From positions 190,594-254,593 of the forward strand of contig NZ_JHWV01000001.1 in NCBI RefSeq assembly GCF_000622005.1: a stretch of 64,000 nt of DNA. The letters are read 5' to 3'. The DNA comes from Anaerovibrio sp. RM50. Lineage in GTDB: Bacteria; Bacillota; Negativicutes; Selenomonadales; Selenomonadaceae. Positions 41,461 to 49,849 of the stretch are shown in pieces. Under the pieces are notes generated by a model. The model was given only the letters and a program-made list of their open reading frames with translations. It was not told the origin of the DNA and did no database searches. Within the stretch, counting starts at the first letter, position 1. Every line of letters starts with the position of its first letter. The translations under genes and the position numbers were made by a program.

Positions 41461-42729
41461 TTAATCTCTTATATAAAGCTCGTCTTTCTGGCCTTTAACA
41501 TATCTTGCTGGTAAATCCGCATCAAACTCATAGCTTACCATGTGGTCACCACAGAAGGTTCTGTCGTTGCAGTGTTTTACACAATGGCGGTTGTTCCTGC
41601 CAAATACCTTTTCCATACGGATTTCATCCTGACGTCTTGCACAATATGGATTATCGCAAATAGAATACTTACCAATAGGCATGTGGTTGAAGCTTTCTAT
41701 CATGGCGTTTAGAAGGGATTTCCGCATTGCACGCCGCCAGCTTGGCCCAGTACCTATATCACCAATTATCGGAAGATGTATATTGAAGGATGATGAAGTT
41801 CCTCTTGACAAATATTCTCCACGATCGATATATTTTCCAGTTGCTACGTCAATAGCCCTTACAGACAGTCTGAAATCACTCTGACGGGTAGCACCAAACA
41901 CCTTGTACTTTTTAATGCTCTTTAAAGGCTTAATGTTAAACATTATAAGGTAGTCATACCCACCCAGGCCTTCATCCTCTAATTCTCTGACAAATCGAAC
42001 ATAATCATCTTTTGGCAGAGTTGTAAGATGAGGAGTAAAATCATAGGAGTTATCAGCGCCCAAAGTATCATAATCAACAACAAACTCAGACTTTATATTA
42101 TCTTCTGATGAGCCAAACCCAAGACCACCATTAAATCCATATACTTTAGATGAACCATCACCATTAGCACTGGCACCACCAGAACCGCCACTCGCACTGG
42201 CATTAGCATCAGATTCACTTCTTGACCATGTGTAGCCAAGAGAGACTCCATCACCATGTCTTTCGATTGTACTATCTCTAGTAATTACTTTTCGTGGAAC
42301 CCTTTTATACATATCCTCCAGCTTCTCAAATTCCAAAGCCAGTACGTCATGTGCTTCAGATAATATATAGGTATCTCCGGTATTTCTACGGCCCTGATGT
42401 ATATGTCCACCTATGGATTCAATTCTTTCCACCGGATAACGTGAACCTGGGAATTTTGTATGAAGAACGCGACGAATATAACCCATAGTTTCATCGTCCA
42501 GCAACGCCTCATAATCACCAGTGATAATATACCCTACTTTTATGCCTTCCTGGGGCTCGTACTGGAAATCCCACTTCTTGGACTGGCTTTCCATTTCCTG
42601 ATGATAGGCTACATCATTTCTATCAAGGTTCACAGTTGTTGCAGCATCAGCAGCAGCAGGTGAGCCAATCGTCATGCCCGAACACAGGAGCAGAGATGCC
42701 ATCCCCGCTACAATATGTTTCTTTAGCAT
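41461..42729 (-). CDS. Secreted cysteine-rich hypothetical protein
   Basis: 422-aa exported protein I cannot place in a family. Signal peptide about residues 1-29 (MLKKHIVAGMASLLLCSGMT...AADA), then a mixed alpha/beta domain (IKVGYIITGDYEALL, GDTYILSEAHDVLALEFEK), a low-complexity Ser/Gly/Ala linker at about 165-200 (SESDANASASGGSGGASANG), a second domain (about 215-345; YDYLIMFNIKPLKSIKKYKVFG), and a Cys/His-rich end (ICDNPYC, HCVKHCNDRTFCGDH at about 365-405) that could bind zinc or form disulphides. The linker-containing design suggests a cell-surface or periplasmic protein. The gene stands alone; AGGGGGAAATGG-like sequence precedes the ATG. Confidence 0.7.
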   Translation of the reverse strand: MLKKHIVAGMASLLLCSGMTIGSPAAADAATTVNLDRNDVAYHQEMESQSKKWDFQYEPQEGIKVGYIITGDYEALLDDETMGYIRRVLHTKFPGSRYPVERIESIGGHIHQGRRNTGDTYILSEAHDVLALEFEKLEDMYKRVPRKVITRDSTIERHGDGVSLGYTWSRSESDANASASGGSGGASANGDGSSKVYGFNGGLGFGSSEDNIKSEFVVDYDTLGADNSYDFTPHLTTLPKDDYVRFVRELEDEGLGGYDYLIMFNIKPLKSIKKYKVFGATRQSDFRLSVRAIDVATGKYIDRGEYLSRGTSSSFNIHLPIIGDIGTGPSWRRAMRKSLLNAMIESFNHMPIGKYSICDNPYCARRQDEIRMEKVFGRNNRHCVKHCNDRTFCGDHMVSYEFDADLPARYVKGQKDELYIRD

Positions 42730-42885
42730 ATTCCATTTCCCCCTGTCAGTAAAAATATATTACAAAGAAACATAACATCATTAATTAAATTTGGGTATAT
42801 ATCTACCCATATAAATATTACCATAATATTTCACCCATTACAAACCACCATCTAAAAGAATATGAATAATTACAGGCAATATAAA

Positions 42886-42926
42886 AAGTGCCCACACAGG
42901 CTTCTAAGGCCCATGGGAGCACCTTT
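42886..42926 (-). terminator. Terminator of the metallophosphoesterase gene
   Basis: AAAGTGCCCA/TGGGAGCACCTTT stem with an inner GGC/GCC, minus strand followed by TTTTTATATTG. Confidence 0.8.
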
Positions 42927-42943
42927 GGTTAAATTAAGTTACC

Positions 42944-44251
42944 TTATTTTATTACCTTGATTTCATCAATTTGGGTTCCGTCCGGCAGGAAACAGCGGAA
43001 GATGATTTCATTCCCCTCCACATCCATGGTAAGGTAGTTGTCAGTTTCCGGCTGGGGAGCCACCACCTCATCCAAAGCATGATCTGTCCACAGACGGTCA
43101 TAACGTACGTTACCAGATAAGCCACACAAAATATACAGTGGACCATTAGGGTCGTGCTTTCCCTGTATAATATGTCCACGATTTCTATAGGTATGGAGGT
43201 GCCCTGTTAATACAATATCTACATTATATTTTTCAAAAATAGGCATGAATAACTGCCCTTCCTCTGAAAAGCCCTCCTTACGTTCTGGCATTCTGGCAAT
43301 ACGATATTGAAGAACATCCTTATGCATCAGGACAATCCTCCATGGCTTGGTTGTACGTTGCAAATCCTTTTCCAGCCAATCCGCCTGCTCATCCATTAAT
43401 CCTGATTTAAAATTCTTAATTTCTTTTTCTACTGTTCCTAATACAGCAAAATGAACCTGCCCATAATCGAAGGAATAGTAGTAGCGATTGAAGTCCTTAC
43501 TGCTATTCTCAGGAACATTGAAAAAGCGCAAATATGCCATAGGCAGCTGTTCCTTCCAGTCACGATTGTAACATTCGTGATTACCAATTACCGGAGCAAA
43601 CGGAATCTGGTCAATAATTCCCTCCAGAGCGCTGAACCATGCCCTCCACTGGCTGCTGTCCTCACCATTATCCACCAAATCCCCCAGATTGGTGAAGATT
43701 TCCGCTTCAGGGTGACGCTTCATGGCATTTTGGGCCACATTCCGCCAGTCACTGTAGTCGCTTGATTGGGAATCCGTGAAAATAAGCATAGAAAACTTGT
43801 TTTTGTCATTGGCAGCTGTTTGCACAGGAAACCATTTACTTTGGCTGCTGCCATCCTCAATGGCAAATTCATACTGGGTGTCCGGGGCCAAATTATCCAG
43901 AAGGGCAGAATACTGAATGTGATTTTCCCCGTCATCAAAAAATGAATCGTCCTGAACTGGAACCAACATTTCCCGTTTCTTGTCATTTTGCAGTCGCAGA
44001 CGGATTTGAGGATTACTCATATAGTCCGCTGCCTGCCACATAATTCTTCGGCTTGCGGCATTGTCTGACGTTATCATCTGACGGAGATATTGAGCCTGTT
44101 TATCCTGCAAAAGCCCTCGGGCCTGATTTTCTATATCACGGCCAAGGGAGGTTTTTCTCAATGTAAAAATACCGCCCCCAAAAGCCACTGCGCCAATTCC
44201 CGCCATGAGCTTAATGAAACTGCGACGGGATATTTTTTTATTTTCTGTCAT
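42944..44251 (-). CDS. Tat-signal metallophosphoesterase (purple acid phosphatase-like)
   Basis: 435-aa exported phosphoesterase. Tat signal SRRSFIKLMAGIGAV is followed by a hydrophobic stretch. An FnIII-like N-terminal domain (about 60-150, TQYEFAIEDGSSQSKWFPV) as in purple acid phosphatases precedes a calcineurin-like domain with the metal ligands: IFTDSQ (Asp), NLGDLVDNG, GNHECYN, LMHKDV and GHLHTYRN. Likely hydrolyses phosphomonoesters outside the cytoplasm. The ATG at 44249-44251 has AGGA 9 bases upstream; a start nine codons earlier lacks a site. Monocistronic. Confidence 0.88.
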   Translation of the reverse strand: MTENKKISRRSFIKLMAGIGAVAFGGGIFTLRKTSLGRDIENQARGLLQDKQAQYLRQMITSDNAASRRIMWQAADYMSNPQIRLRLQNDKKREMLVPVQDDSFFDDGENHIQYSALLDNLAPDTQYEFAIEDGSSQSKWFPVQTAANDKNKFSMLIFTDSQSSDYSDWRNVAQNAMKRHPEAEIFTNLGDLVDNGEDSSQWRAWFSALEGIIDQIPFAPVIGNHECYNRDWKEQLPMAYLRFFNVPENSSKDFNRYYYSFDYGQVHFAVLGTVEKEIKNFKSGLMDEQADWLEKDLQRTTKPWRIVLMHKDVLQYRIARMPERKEGFSEEGQLFMPIFEKYNVDIVLTGHLHTYRNRGHIIQGKHDPNGPLYILCGLSGNVRYDRLWTDHALDEVVAPQPETDNYLTMDVEGNEIIFRCFLPDGTQIDEIKVIK

Positions 44252-44413
44252 TTTTATCAATCCTGTTTTAAATAGCAATTATCATCGTTGTACTATTCTA
44301 TCAGTTAAAGTATGCTCCAAGTCAAGTTATATTTTTTTTAGAATATCGCCCACCATAAGCAAGATTATAGTTCATCTTCATCTTTCAGATTTGATTTACT
44401 AAAATTTCATAGT

Positions 44414-44452
44414 AAAAGCCAGCGAGAATCTGATTGATACTCACTGGCTTTT
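44414..44452 (-). terminator. Terminator of glcD-glcF
   Basis: AAAAGCCAGCGAG/CTCACTGGCTTTT stem, minus strand continuing ACTATG; strong stem, T-run partly inside the stem. Confidence 0.75.
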
Positions 44453-44508
44453 CTGTTTATGTTCCGCTTAATTTTAGCTTAGTCCAGCTAAGTTAAATTG
44501 AGTCTGCT

Positions 44509-45822
44509 TTACTTCTGTTTACCCAACTTATAGGACTCTGCCAAAAGCTGGATTGGGTGGTAAACTACCTGTGGCATCTTGTTCTGAACGATACCGTCAG
44601 TTATATGCATGCGGCAGCTTGGGCAGCTGGCACACACGTAATCCGCATTGGTAGCCTTGATATTTTCACACTTCCTGTCATTAATCTGACGAGACAGCTC
44701 ATAATGGGCCAAACTGAAGGAACCGCCGGAGCCGCAGCAACGGTCATGTTCTTTCATTTCCACGAAATTAATTCCAGGAATGGATTTCAAAATCTCTCTA
44801 GGCTGCTCCGTTACATGAATACCACGAACCATGTGGCAAGGGTCATGCATGGTAACGGTCTTGTTGATTGCCCCCAGATTATCTGTCTTGTAGCCGGTCT
44901 CCACCAGGAACTGGCTGATTTCACGGACCTTGTCCGCAATGGCTTGGGCTCTGGCTGCCCAATCCGGCTCATCCGCCAGCCATTTTGGATAGTCCTTAAG
45001 GGCCTCAACGCAGGAACCACAGGCACCAACGATATAGTCGCACTCAAATCTTTCAAATACCTCAATATTGTGCTTGGCCATTTCGTTGGCCAACTCAAAG
45101 GCGCCGGATACGTGAACCGGGGTACCACAGCAATGCTGAGCTCCCGGCAGAATAACCTCGTTGCCGTTTTCCGTCAGCACATCGATAACGGCCTTGCCCA
45201 TATCAGTGTACATAAAGTTTATTGTACAACCAGTAAAGAAGGCCACCTTATGCTTAGGGTTATCCACCTTGATAACAGGCGGGAACTCAGATCTAAGTGG
45301 CGTGGCTGCCAATGGGGCCGTTGCTCTGTTAGGGTCCATACCCGGCATAGGCAGTCTGGAAAGAACCGCATTTTTATCAGGAATATCCTTAAATGTCAGC
45401 CAGCCAAACATACCGCCCATACGAAGAACTGTATTAAACAACGGACGATTGGAAAGGAGGCTGAATACTGTCTTTTTAATAGGATTAAGGCCCCTCGCCT
45501 TTATGGTGGCATGACGGCCGCGAAGTATCAGCTCATCAGCCTTAACACCGCAAGGGCAGTTGGCAGCACAGGTCTTGCACGTAAGACACTGGGCCATCAT
45601 AGAATCAAATTCCTTGGTTATTTCAAGCTTGCCGCTGAGAATTGCCTGCATCAGGGAAATCTTGCCCCTTGCTACAGAAAATTCCTTTCTGGTCTCCCGA
45701 TAAATAGGGCACCCCGCCTGGCAATTACCGCATTTCATGCAATTGGCCAGAGCATCATCTATATCCTTTAGCAGTGTGGCGTCATGCTTGTTAATTTCCT
45801 CTGCTGTGATTTCATTAGCCAT
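44509..45822 (-). CDS. glcF: Fe-S subunit of (D)-lactate/glycolate-type dehydrogenase (GlcF-like)
   Basis: 437-aa iron-sulfur electron-transfer subunit. Two ferredoxin clusters CMKCGNCQAGCP (about 31-42) and CLTCKTCAANCP (about 85-96) are followed by two CCG domains (FTGCTINFMY...HCCGTPVHVSG and HDPCHMVRG...DRCCGSGGSF), the heterodisulfide reductase-like fold that passes electrons on. Works with the FAD subunit encoded 2 bases upstream. Partner of GlcD; in anaerobes such pairs oxidise D-lactate or glycolate and may confurcate with EtfAB, but no etf genes are here. Confidence 0.88.
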   Translation of the reverse strand: MANEITAEEINKHDATLLKDIDDALANCMKCGNCQAGCPIYRETRKEFSVARGKISLMQAILSGKLEITKEFDSMMAQCLTCKTCAANCPCGVKADELILRGRHATIKARGLNPIKKTVFSLLSNRPLFNTVLRMGGMFGWLTFKDIPDKNAVLSRLPMPGMDPNRATAPLAATPLRSEFPPVIKVDNPKHKVAFFTGCTINFMYTDMGKAVIDVLTENGNEVILPGAQHCCGTPVHVSGAFELANEMAKHNIEVFERFECDYIVGACGSCVEALKDYPKWLADEPDWAARAQAIADKVREISQFLVETGYKTDNLGAINKTVTMHDPCHMVRGIHVTEQPREILKSIPGINFVEMKEHDRCCGSGGSFSLAHYELSRQINDRKCENIKATNADYVCASCPSCRMHITDGIVQNKMPQVVYHPIQLLAESYKLGKQK

Positions 45823-45823
45823 A

Positions 45824-47209
45824 TTAACACTCTCCTATCAGCTTGCCAGGGTTCAAAATCAGATTAGGATCAAGAGCCCGCTTGATAGCCTTCATGGCGT
45901 TCATACCTTCCTTGCCGTGCTGGAGTTCCATCCAAGGCAGCTTGCCAAGACCAATGCCATGCTCTCCGGAGAGGGTACCGCCCAATTCAACAGCACCACG
46001 GAAAATATCATCCATGGCCTTATGAACCCGCTCCATTTCCTCCTCATCACGAAGATCACACACAATAGTTGGGTGCATATTGCCATCCCCAGCATGGCCG
46101 AAGGTACCGATGGTTACATTGTAATCCTTGGCAGCCTTTGTAACAATCCGCAGGAACTGGGTCAGCTTGCTTCTTGGAACTGTGGCATCCTCGACGAAGG
46201 TGGTTGGACGGAGTTTTGCCAGACATGGCAGTGCCATACGGCGGGCAGTCCAAAGCTGCTCCTTGTGTTCAGGAGATTTGGCCAGAGTAACCTCAGCAGC
46301 ATTATTTTTCTTCAGTACCTCAAGAACCTTTTCCTTTTCATCAGCCACAATAACAGGATGACCGTCAACCTCCAGCAGAAGAATAGCAGCTGCATCCGTT
46401 GGCAGACCCACGTGCATAAAGTCCTCAACTGTACGGATGGAAGCATTGTCAAGGATCTCCATGGTGGCTGGGATAATTTTGGCAGCAATAATATCAGATA
46501 CTGCATTGCCCGCATCCTCAAGTGTATTAAATACAGCAATCATGCTGGCCTGGGCCTCTGGCTTTGGCACCAGCTTCAAATATGCCTTTGTCACAACTCC
46601 CAGAGTTCCCTCGGAGCCGGTAAAGAGCTTTGTCATATCATATCCAGAGACATCCTTTACATTCTTGCCGCCAGTATGAATAATATCACCATTTGCCAGA
46701 ACCACTTCAAGGCCCTGAACATAATTCTTGGTGATACCATACTTCAAACCACGAAGGCCACCGGAATTTTCATTAATGGTGCCCCCCAGACTGGCTGTCT
46801 TGACAGTACCAGGATCAGGAGGATAAATGAGGCCATGTGGTGCAACATAATCATTGATATCCTGAACCACAACGCCAACCTCAACCTCAGCAATAAGATT
46901 TTCCAAATCCAGATCCAGAATCTTGTTGAACCGCAGCATCAGCAGTACAATACCGCCCTTTAAAGGCGCAGTACCAGCAGACAGATTCGTGCCGGACCCC
47001 CTTGGATAAACCGGAATCTTATGCTCATTGGCAAATTTCAATATAGCGGATACCTCCTGTACATTCCCAGGGGATACCACCACATCAGGCATATAAACAT
47101 GTCCCGGAGTTGCATCATAGGAATATGAGTACAGGGCCTCTTTGGAATGAAGAACATTTTCTTCCCCGACAATCTTCTTCATCTCGGCAATCAATTGATC
47201 TTTTTCCAT
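45824..47209 (-). CDS. glcD: FAD-linked 2-hydroxyacid dehydrogenase (GlcD-like)
   Basis: 461-aa flavoprotein of the vanillyl-alcohol-oxidase fold. The FAD_binding_4 domain shows VYPRGSGTNLSAGTAPLKGG and PPDPGTVKTASLGGTINENSGG; the FAD-oxidase C domain shows FGHAGDGNMHPTI and EHGIGLGK with catalytic His residues. Oxidises a D-2-hydroxyacid (lactate or glycolate) to the oxoacid. The stop lies directly before glcF: two-gene operon. Substrate cannot be fixed by eye. Confidence 0.9.
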   Translation of the reverse strand: MEKDQLIAEMKKIVGEENVLHSKEALYSYSYDATPGHVYMPDVVVSPGNVQEVSAILKFANEHKIPVYPRGSGTNLSAGTAPLKGGIVLLMLRFNKILDLDLENLIAEVEVGVVVQDINDYVAPHGLIYPPDPGTVKTASLGGTINENSGGLRGLKYGITKNYVQGLEVVLANGDIIHTGGKNVKDVSGYDMTKLFTGSEGTLGVVTKAYLKLVPKPEAQASMIAVFNTLEDAGNAVSDIIAAKIIPATMEILDNASIRTVEDFMHVGLPTDAAAILLLEVDGHPVIVADEKEKVLEVLKKNNAAEVTLAKSPEHKEQLWTARRMALPCLAKLRPTTFVEDATVPRSKLTQFLRIVTKAAKDYNVTIGTFGHAGDGNMHPTIVCDLRDEEEMERVHKAMDDIFRGAVELGGTLSGEHGIGLGKLPWMELQHGKEGMNAMKAIKRALDPNLILNPGKLIGEC

Positions 47210-47355
47210 ACTTACTCTCCTTTATAATAAATCCAAAAACACCGATAACATCCTATTATAAATTTGTTCGACAAATCTGAATTTAATCCTTCTTTTGAAG
47301 ATAAAAAAATAAAATATATTCTGGTGACAAAATATTAATATTTATAAAACAAAAA

Positions 47356-47391
47356 GGATTCCTGCCATAAAGTCATTTATGACGGGAATCC
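47356..47391 (-). terminator. Terminator of the pyrimidine phosphorylase gene
   Basis: GGATTCCTGCCATAA/TTATGACGGGAATCC stem, minus strand followed by TTTTTGTTTT. Confidence 0.85.
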
Positions 47392-47421
47392 AAATATTTT
47401 AGTTTTATGTCTGACAACTGT

Positions 47422-48759
47422 TTAAAGTTTTTTTACGCCATCCTTGTCAACCACTGCATATACCAGCTTAATGGCAGGTGGCTGGTCCTGGCTGAAGGTC
47501 AATGCCTCCAAATATCTTTCTGCTGCCGGCTCCACCAGCTCTGGCTTCGAGGCATACAAATTAGCCAGCACATCCCCTTTTTTCACCTTATCACCGGTTT
47601 TTCGGAAAAGAACAATCCCCGCCGTTGGGTCTATGGCACTTTCCTTAGTCTCTCTGCCTGCCCCCAGCATGGTAGAAGCATTTCCTATAGCCTCAGCGTC
47701 CATGGCGAAAATATAGCCATCAGTTGGAGATTTTAATTCATAGCAAATTGGTGCCACAGGGAACTTGCTGTTGTCTTCCAGTACAGGGGTATAGGCCCCC
47801 TGGGCCCTGGCCATTTCTATAAGCTTTTTCAGGGCACTGCCATCAGCGATATGCTGCTTAACCATGGCAATACATTCATCCATTGTTCCCTTGCCGGCCA
47901 TGGTCAAAAGTGCTGCCGACAATTCCACAACTCCCATGGTCAGCCCCTTCGGGCCACGATCATTCAAAACATCAACAATCTCCTTTACCTCCAGAGCATT
48001 GCCGATATTATTACCTATTGGCACATCCATATTGGTTACAAAGGCCATAGTGCGTCGACCGTTGTGTTCGCCAATTGCCACCATTTTCTCAGCCAGGGTA
48101 ATGGCATCAGCCTCGTTTTTCATAAAGGCACCGCTGCCACATTTTACATCAAGCAATATACAATCAGCCCCAGCCGCCAGCTTCTTGCTCATTATGGAGG
48201 AAGCAATCAGGGGGATACTTGGCACACTTCCCGTTACATCACGAAGGGCGTAGAGAATCTTATCAGCAGGGGCAAGATTTCCGCTCTGGCCTATGACGCT
48301 TACCCCGATATCATTCACCTGTTTTAAAAAAGCTTCACGGTCCAGAGAAGTACGATAGCCCGGAATTGATTCCAGCTTATCCACCGTCCCCCCTGTATGG
48401 CCCAGCCCACGGCCACTCATCTTGGCCATTTTTACTCCGCAGGCCGCCACAATAGGGGCGATAGCCATGGTAAACTTATCCCCCACGCCGCCGGTGGAGT
48501 GCTTATCCACCTTTATGCCTTCAATAGATGAGAGATCCACCATATCCCCGGAATGGGCCATGGCCAAAGTAAACTCAGCCAGCTCCGGATCCGTCATGCC
48601 CCGAAAATATATGGCCATCAGCAATGCCGATATTTGATAGTCGGGAATGGTTTTAGCCACACAGCCATCGATAAAGTATTTTATTTCCTCATTGGACAAA
48701 GCACCGCCATCACGCTTTTTGGCGATTATGTCCACCATACGAAAATGTTTTTTACCCAT
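47422..48759 (-). CDS. pdp: Pyrimidine-nucleoside phosphorylase
   Basis: 445-aa thymidine/pyrimidine-nucleoside phosphorylase family enzyme. MVDIIAKKRDGGALSNEEI, KVDKHSTGGVGDK, the family signature SGRGLGHTGGTVDKLESIPG, and a C-terminal lipoyl-like domain. Phosphorolyses uridine and thymidine to base and ribose-1-phosphate. I take the ATG at 48757-48759 because AGGTGGGGG precedes it; the ATG seven codons in, nearer to the Bacillus start, has no site. With deoD elsewhere in the window it makes nucleoside salvage complete. Confidence 0.92.
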   Translation of the reverse strand: MGKKHFRMVDIIAKKRDGGALSNEEIKYFIDGCVAKTIPDYQISALLMAIYFRGMTDPELAEFTLAMAHSGDMVDLSSIEGIKVDKHSTGGVGDKFTMAIAPIVAACGVKMAKMSGRGLGHTGGTVDKLESIPGYRTSLDREAFLKQVNDIGVSVIGQSGNLAPADKILYALRDVTGSVPSIPLIASSIMSKKLAAGADCILLDVKCGSGAFMKNEADAITLAEKMVAIGEHNGRRTMAFVTNMDVPIGNNIGNALEVKEIVDVLNDRGPKGLTMGVVELSAALLTMAGKGTMDECIAMVKQHIADGSALKKLIEMARAQGAYTPVLEDNSKFPVAPICYELKSPTDGYIFAMDAEAIGNASTMLGAGRETKESAIDPTAGIVLFRKTGDKVKKGDVLANLYASKPELVEPAAERYLEALTFSQDQPPAIKLVYAVVDKDGVKKL

Positions 48760-48788
48760 TAAATAAGTACCCCCACCTAATATTTATA

Positions 48789-49691
48789 TCAGCAGAAGTC
48801 ATCCAAAAATGACCATTCTTCCTCCAAAGACATATCCCCATCGGTGACTTCATAGGCTATGGCAATCATTTCACCTGGTTTATTTGGATTCTTGATAACC
48901 GGTTCTATCACATCCCCAAGGCGGCGGGTGAAAAGTCCCCTGGTCAGGTTTAAAACCGTACCATCAGCCAGCTTCCAGCCTACCTCACCATTATCAAAGG
49001 CAATCTTTTCTGCCCCCTGTGGTGCCAAAAATCTGATTTCAGCCAAACTATCCTTTTCCCCGTAAGGAATCATGCTGAAATATCCAGTTTCGCCCCCCTG
49101 GAAGTTGTAGCTGCCCATATAGCTGTTGATTACAGCAGGGTCAACCTTCTCCACGAACTTATCCGCATCCAGGGTCTTAACCACCTTGGCAGGATTGCCC
49201 ACCACTACGCTGTAGTCAGGCACATCCTTTGTAACAACGGAGCCAGCCCCCACTATGGAGTGTTTTCCCACAGTAACTCCCGGCAAGATCGTTGCCCCGG
49301 CGCCAATCCATGCAGCCTCTTTTATAACCACCGGCTTACATGTCAAAATCTGACGCTCATAAGGATCATGGTTATTGGAAAGAACAGAAACATTTCCCGC
49401 AATCTGTACATGGTCCTCAATGGTAATGCCCCCACGGGCCATGGCAAGAAAATTGCTGTTAATATAGACGTTCTTTCCTATGGAAATATTCTCAGCACAA
49501 ACCGCCGATAAAGGTGCAACTATATAGCTTCCCTCACCAAAGCGGTCACCAAATATATCCTTAATTGCCGCCATATATTCATCCGTACGCGGCATGGTGT
49601 GATTCAGGGTAAAGAGCTTCTGCTCCAGGCGGACTGCCCTCTCTTTATCTGTTTCCTTAAGCTTTCTTAAATCCACTGTAAATTCTTCCAT
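48789..49691 (-). CDS. Hexapeptide acyltransferase with C-terminal extension
   Basis: 300-aa protein. The first ~190 residues form a left-handed beta-helix of the maltose/galactoside O-acetyltransferase type: VYINSNFLAMARGGITIEDHVQIAGNVSVLSNNHDPYERQ, then AWIGAGATILPGVTVGKHSIVGAGSVVTKDVPDYSVVVGNPAKV. The Asn-His pair in LSNNHDP is the usual active-site region. The last ~110 residues (GSYNFQGGETGYF ... EEEWSFLDDFC) do not match that family and contain no motif I recognise. It probably acetylates a sugar. The ATG at 49689-49691 follows GGGGA by 8 bases. Probably cotranscribed with the phosphorylase 29 bp downstream. Confidence 0.82.
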   Translation of the reverse strand: MEEFTVDLRKLKETDKERAVRLEQKLFTLNHTMPRTDEYMAAIKDIFGDRFGEGSYIVAPLSAVCAENISIGKNVYINSNFLAMARGGITIEDHVQIAGNVSVLSNNHDPYERQILTCKPVVIKEAAWIGAGATILPGVTVGKHSIVGAGSVVTKDVPDYSVVVGNPAKVVKTLDADKFVEKVDPAVINSYMGSYNFQGGETGYFSMIPYGEKDSLAEIRFLAPQGAEKIAFDNGEVGWKLADGTVLNLTRGLFTRRLGDVIEPVIKNPNKPGEMIAIAYEVTDGDMSLEEEWSFLDDFC

Positions 49692-49781
49692 ACTGATATC
49701 CCCAAACTCTCTTTTAATTTTAAACACTATGTAAATTTTACACCAAGATACAAAAAATTGTAAACTGCAAAGACAAACAAA

Positions 49782-49819
49782 GCCCCCGCCAGCAGAGTAT
49801 ACACTCCGACAGCAGGGGC
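49782..49819 (-). terminator. Terminator of ileS
   Basis: GCCCCCGCCAGCA...TGCTGGCGGGGGC-like stem (GCCCCTGCTG with TGGCGGGGGC on the minus strand) followed by TTTGTTTG. Confidence 0.8.
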
Positions 49820-49849
49820 ATCATATTAAGCTTTTGGCTTAACTATATA

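Noticed and set aside
44557-46963. Two long plus-strand frames opposite glcF and glcD
   Set aside because: Both are antisense to well-conserved genes and show no protein-like domains or start signals.
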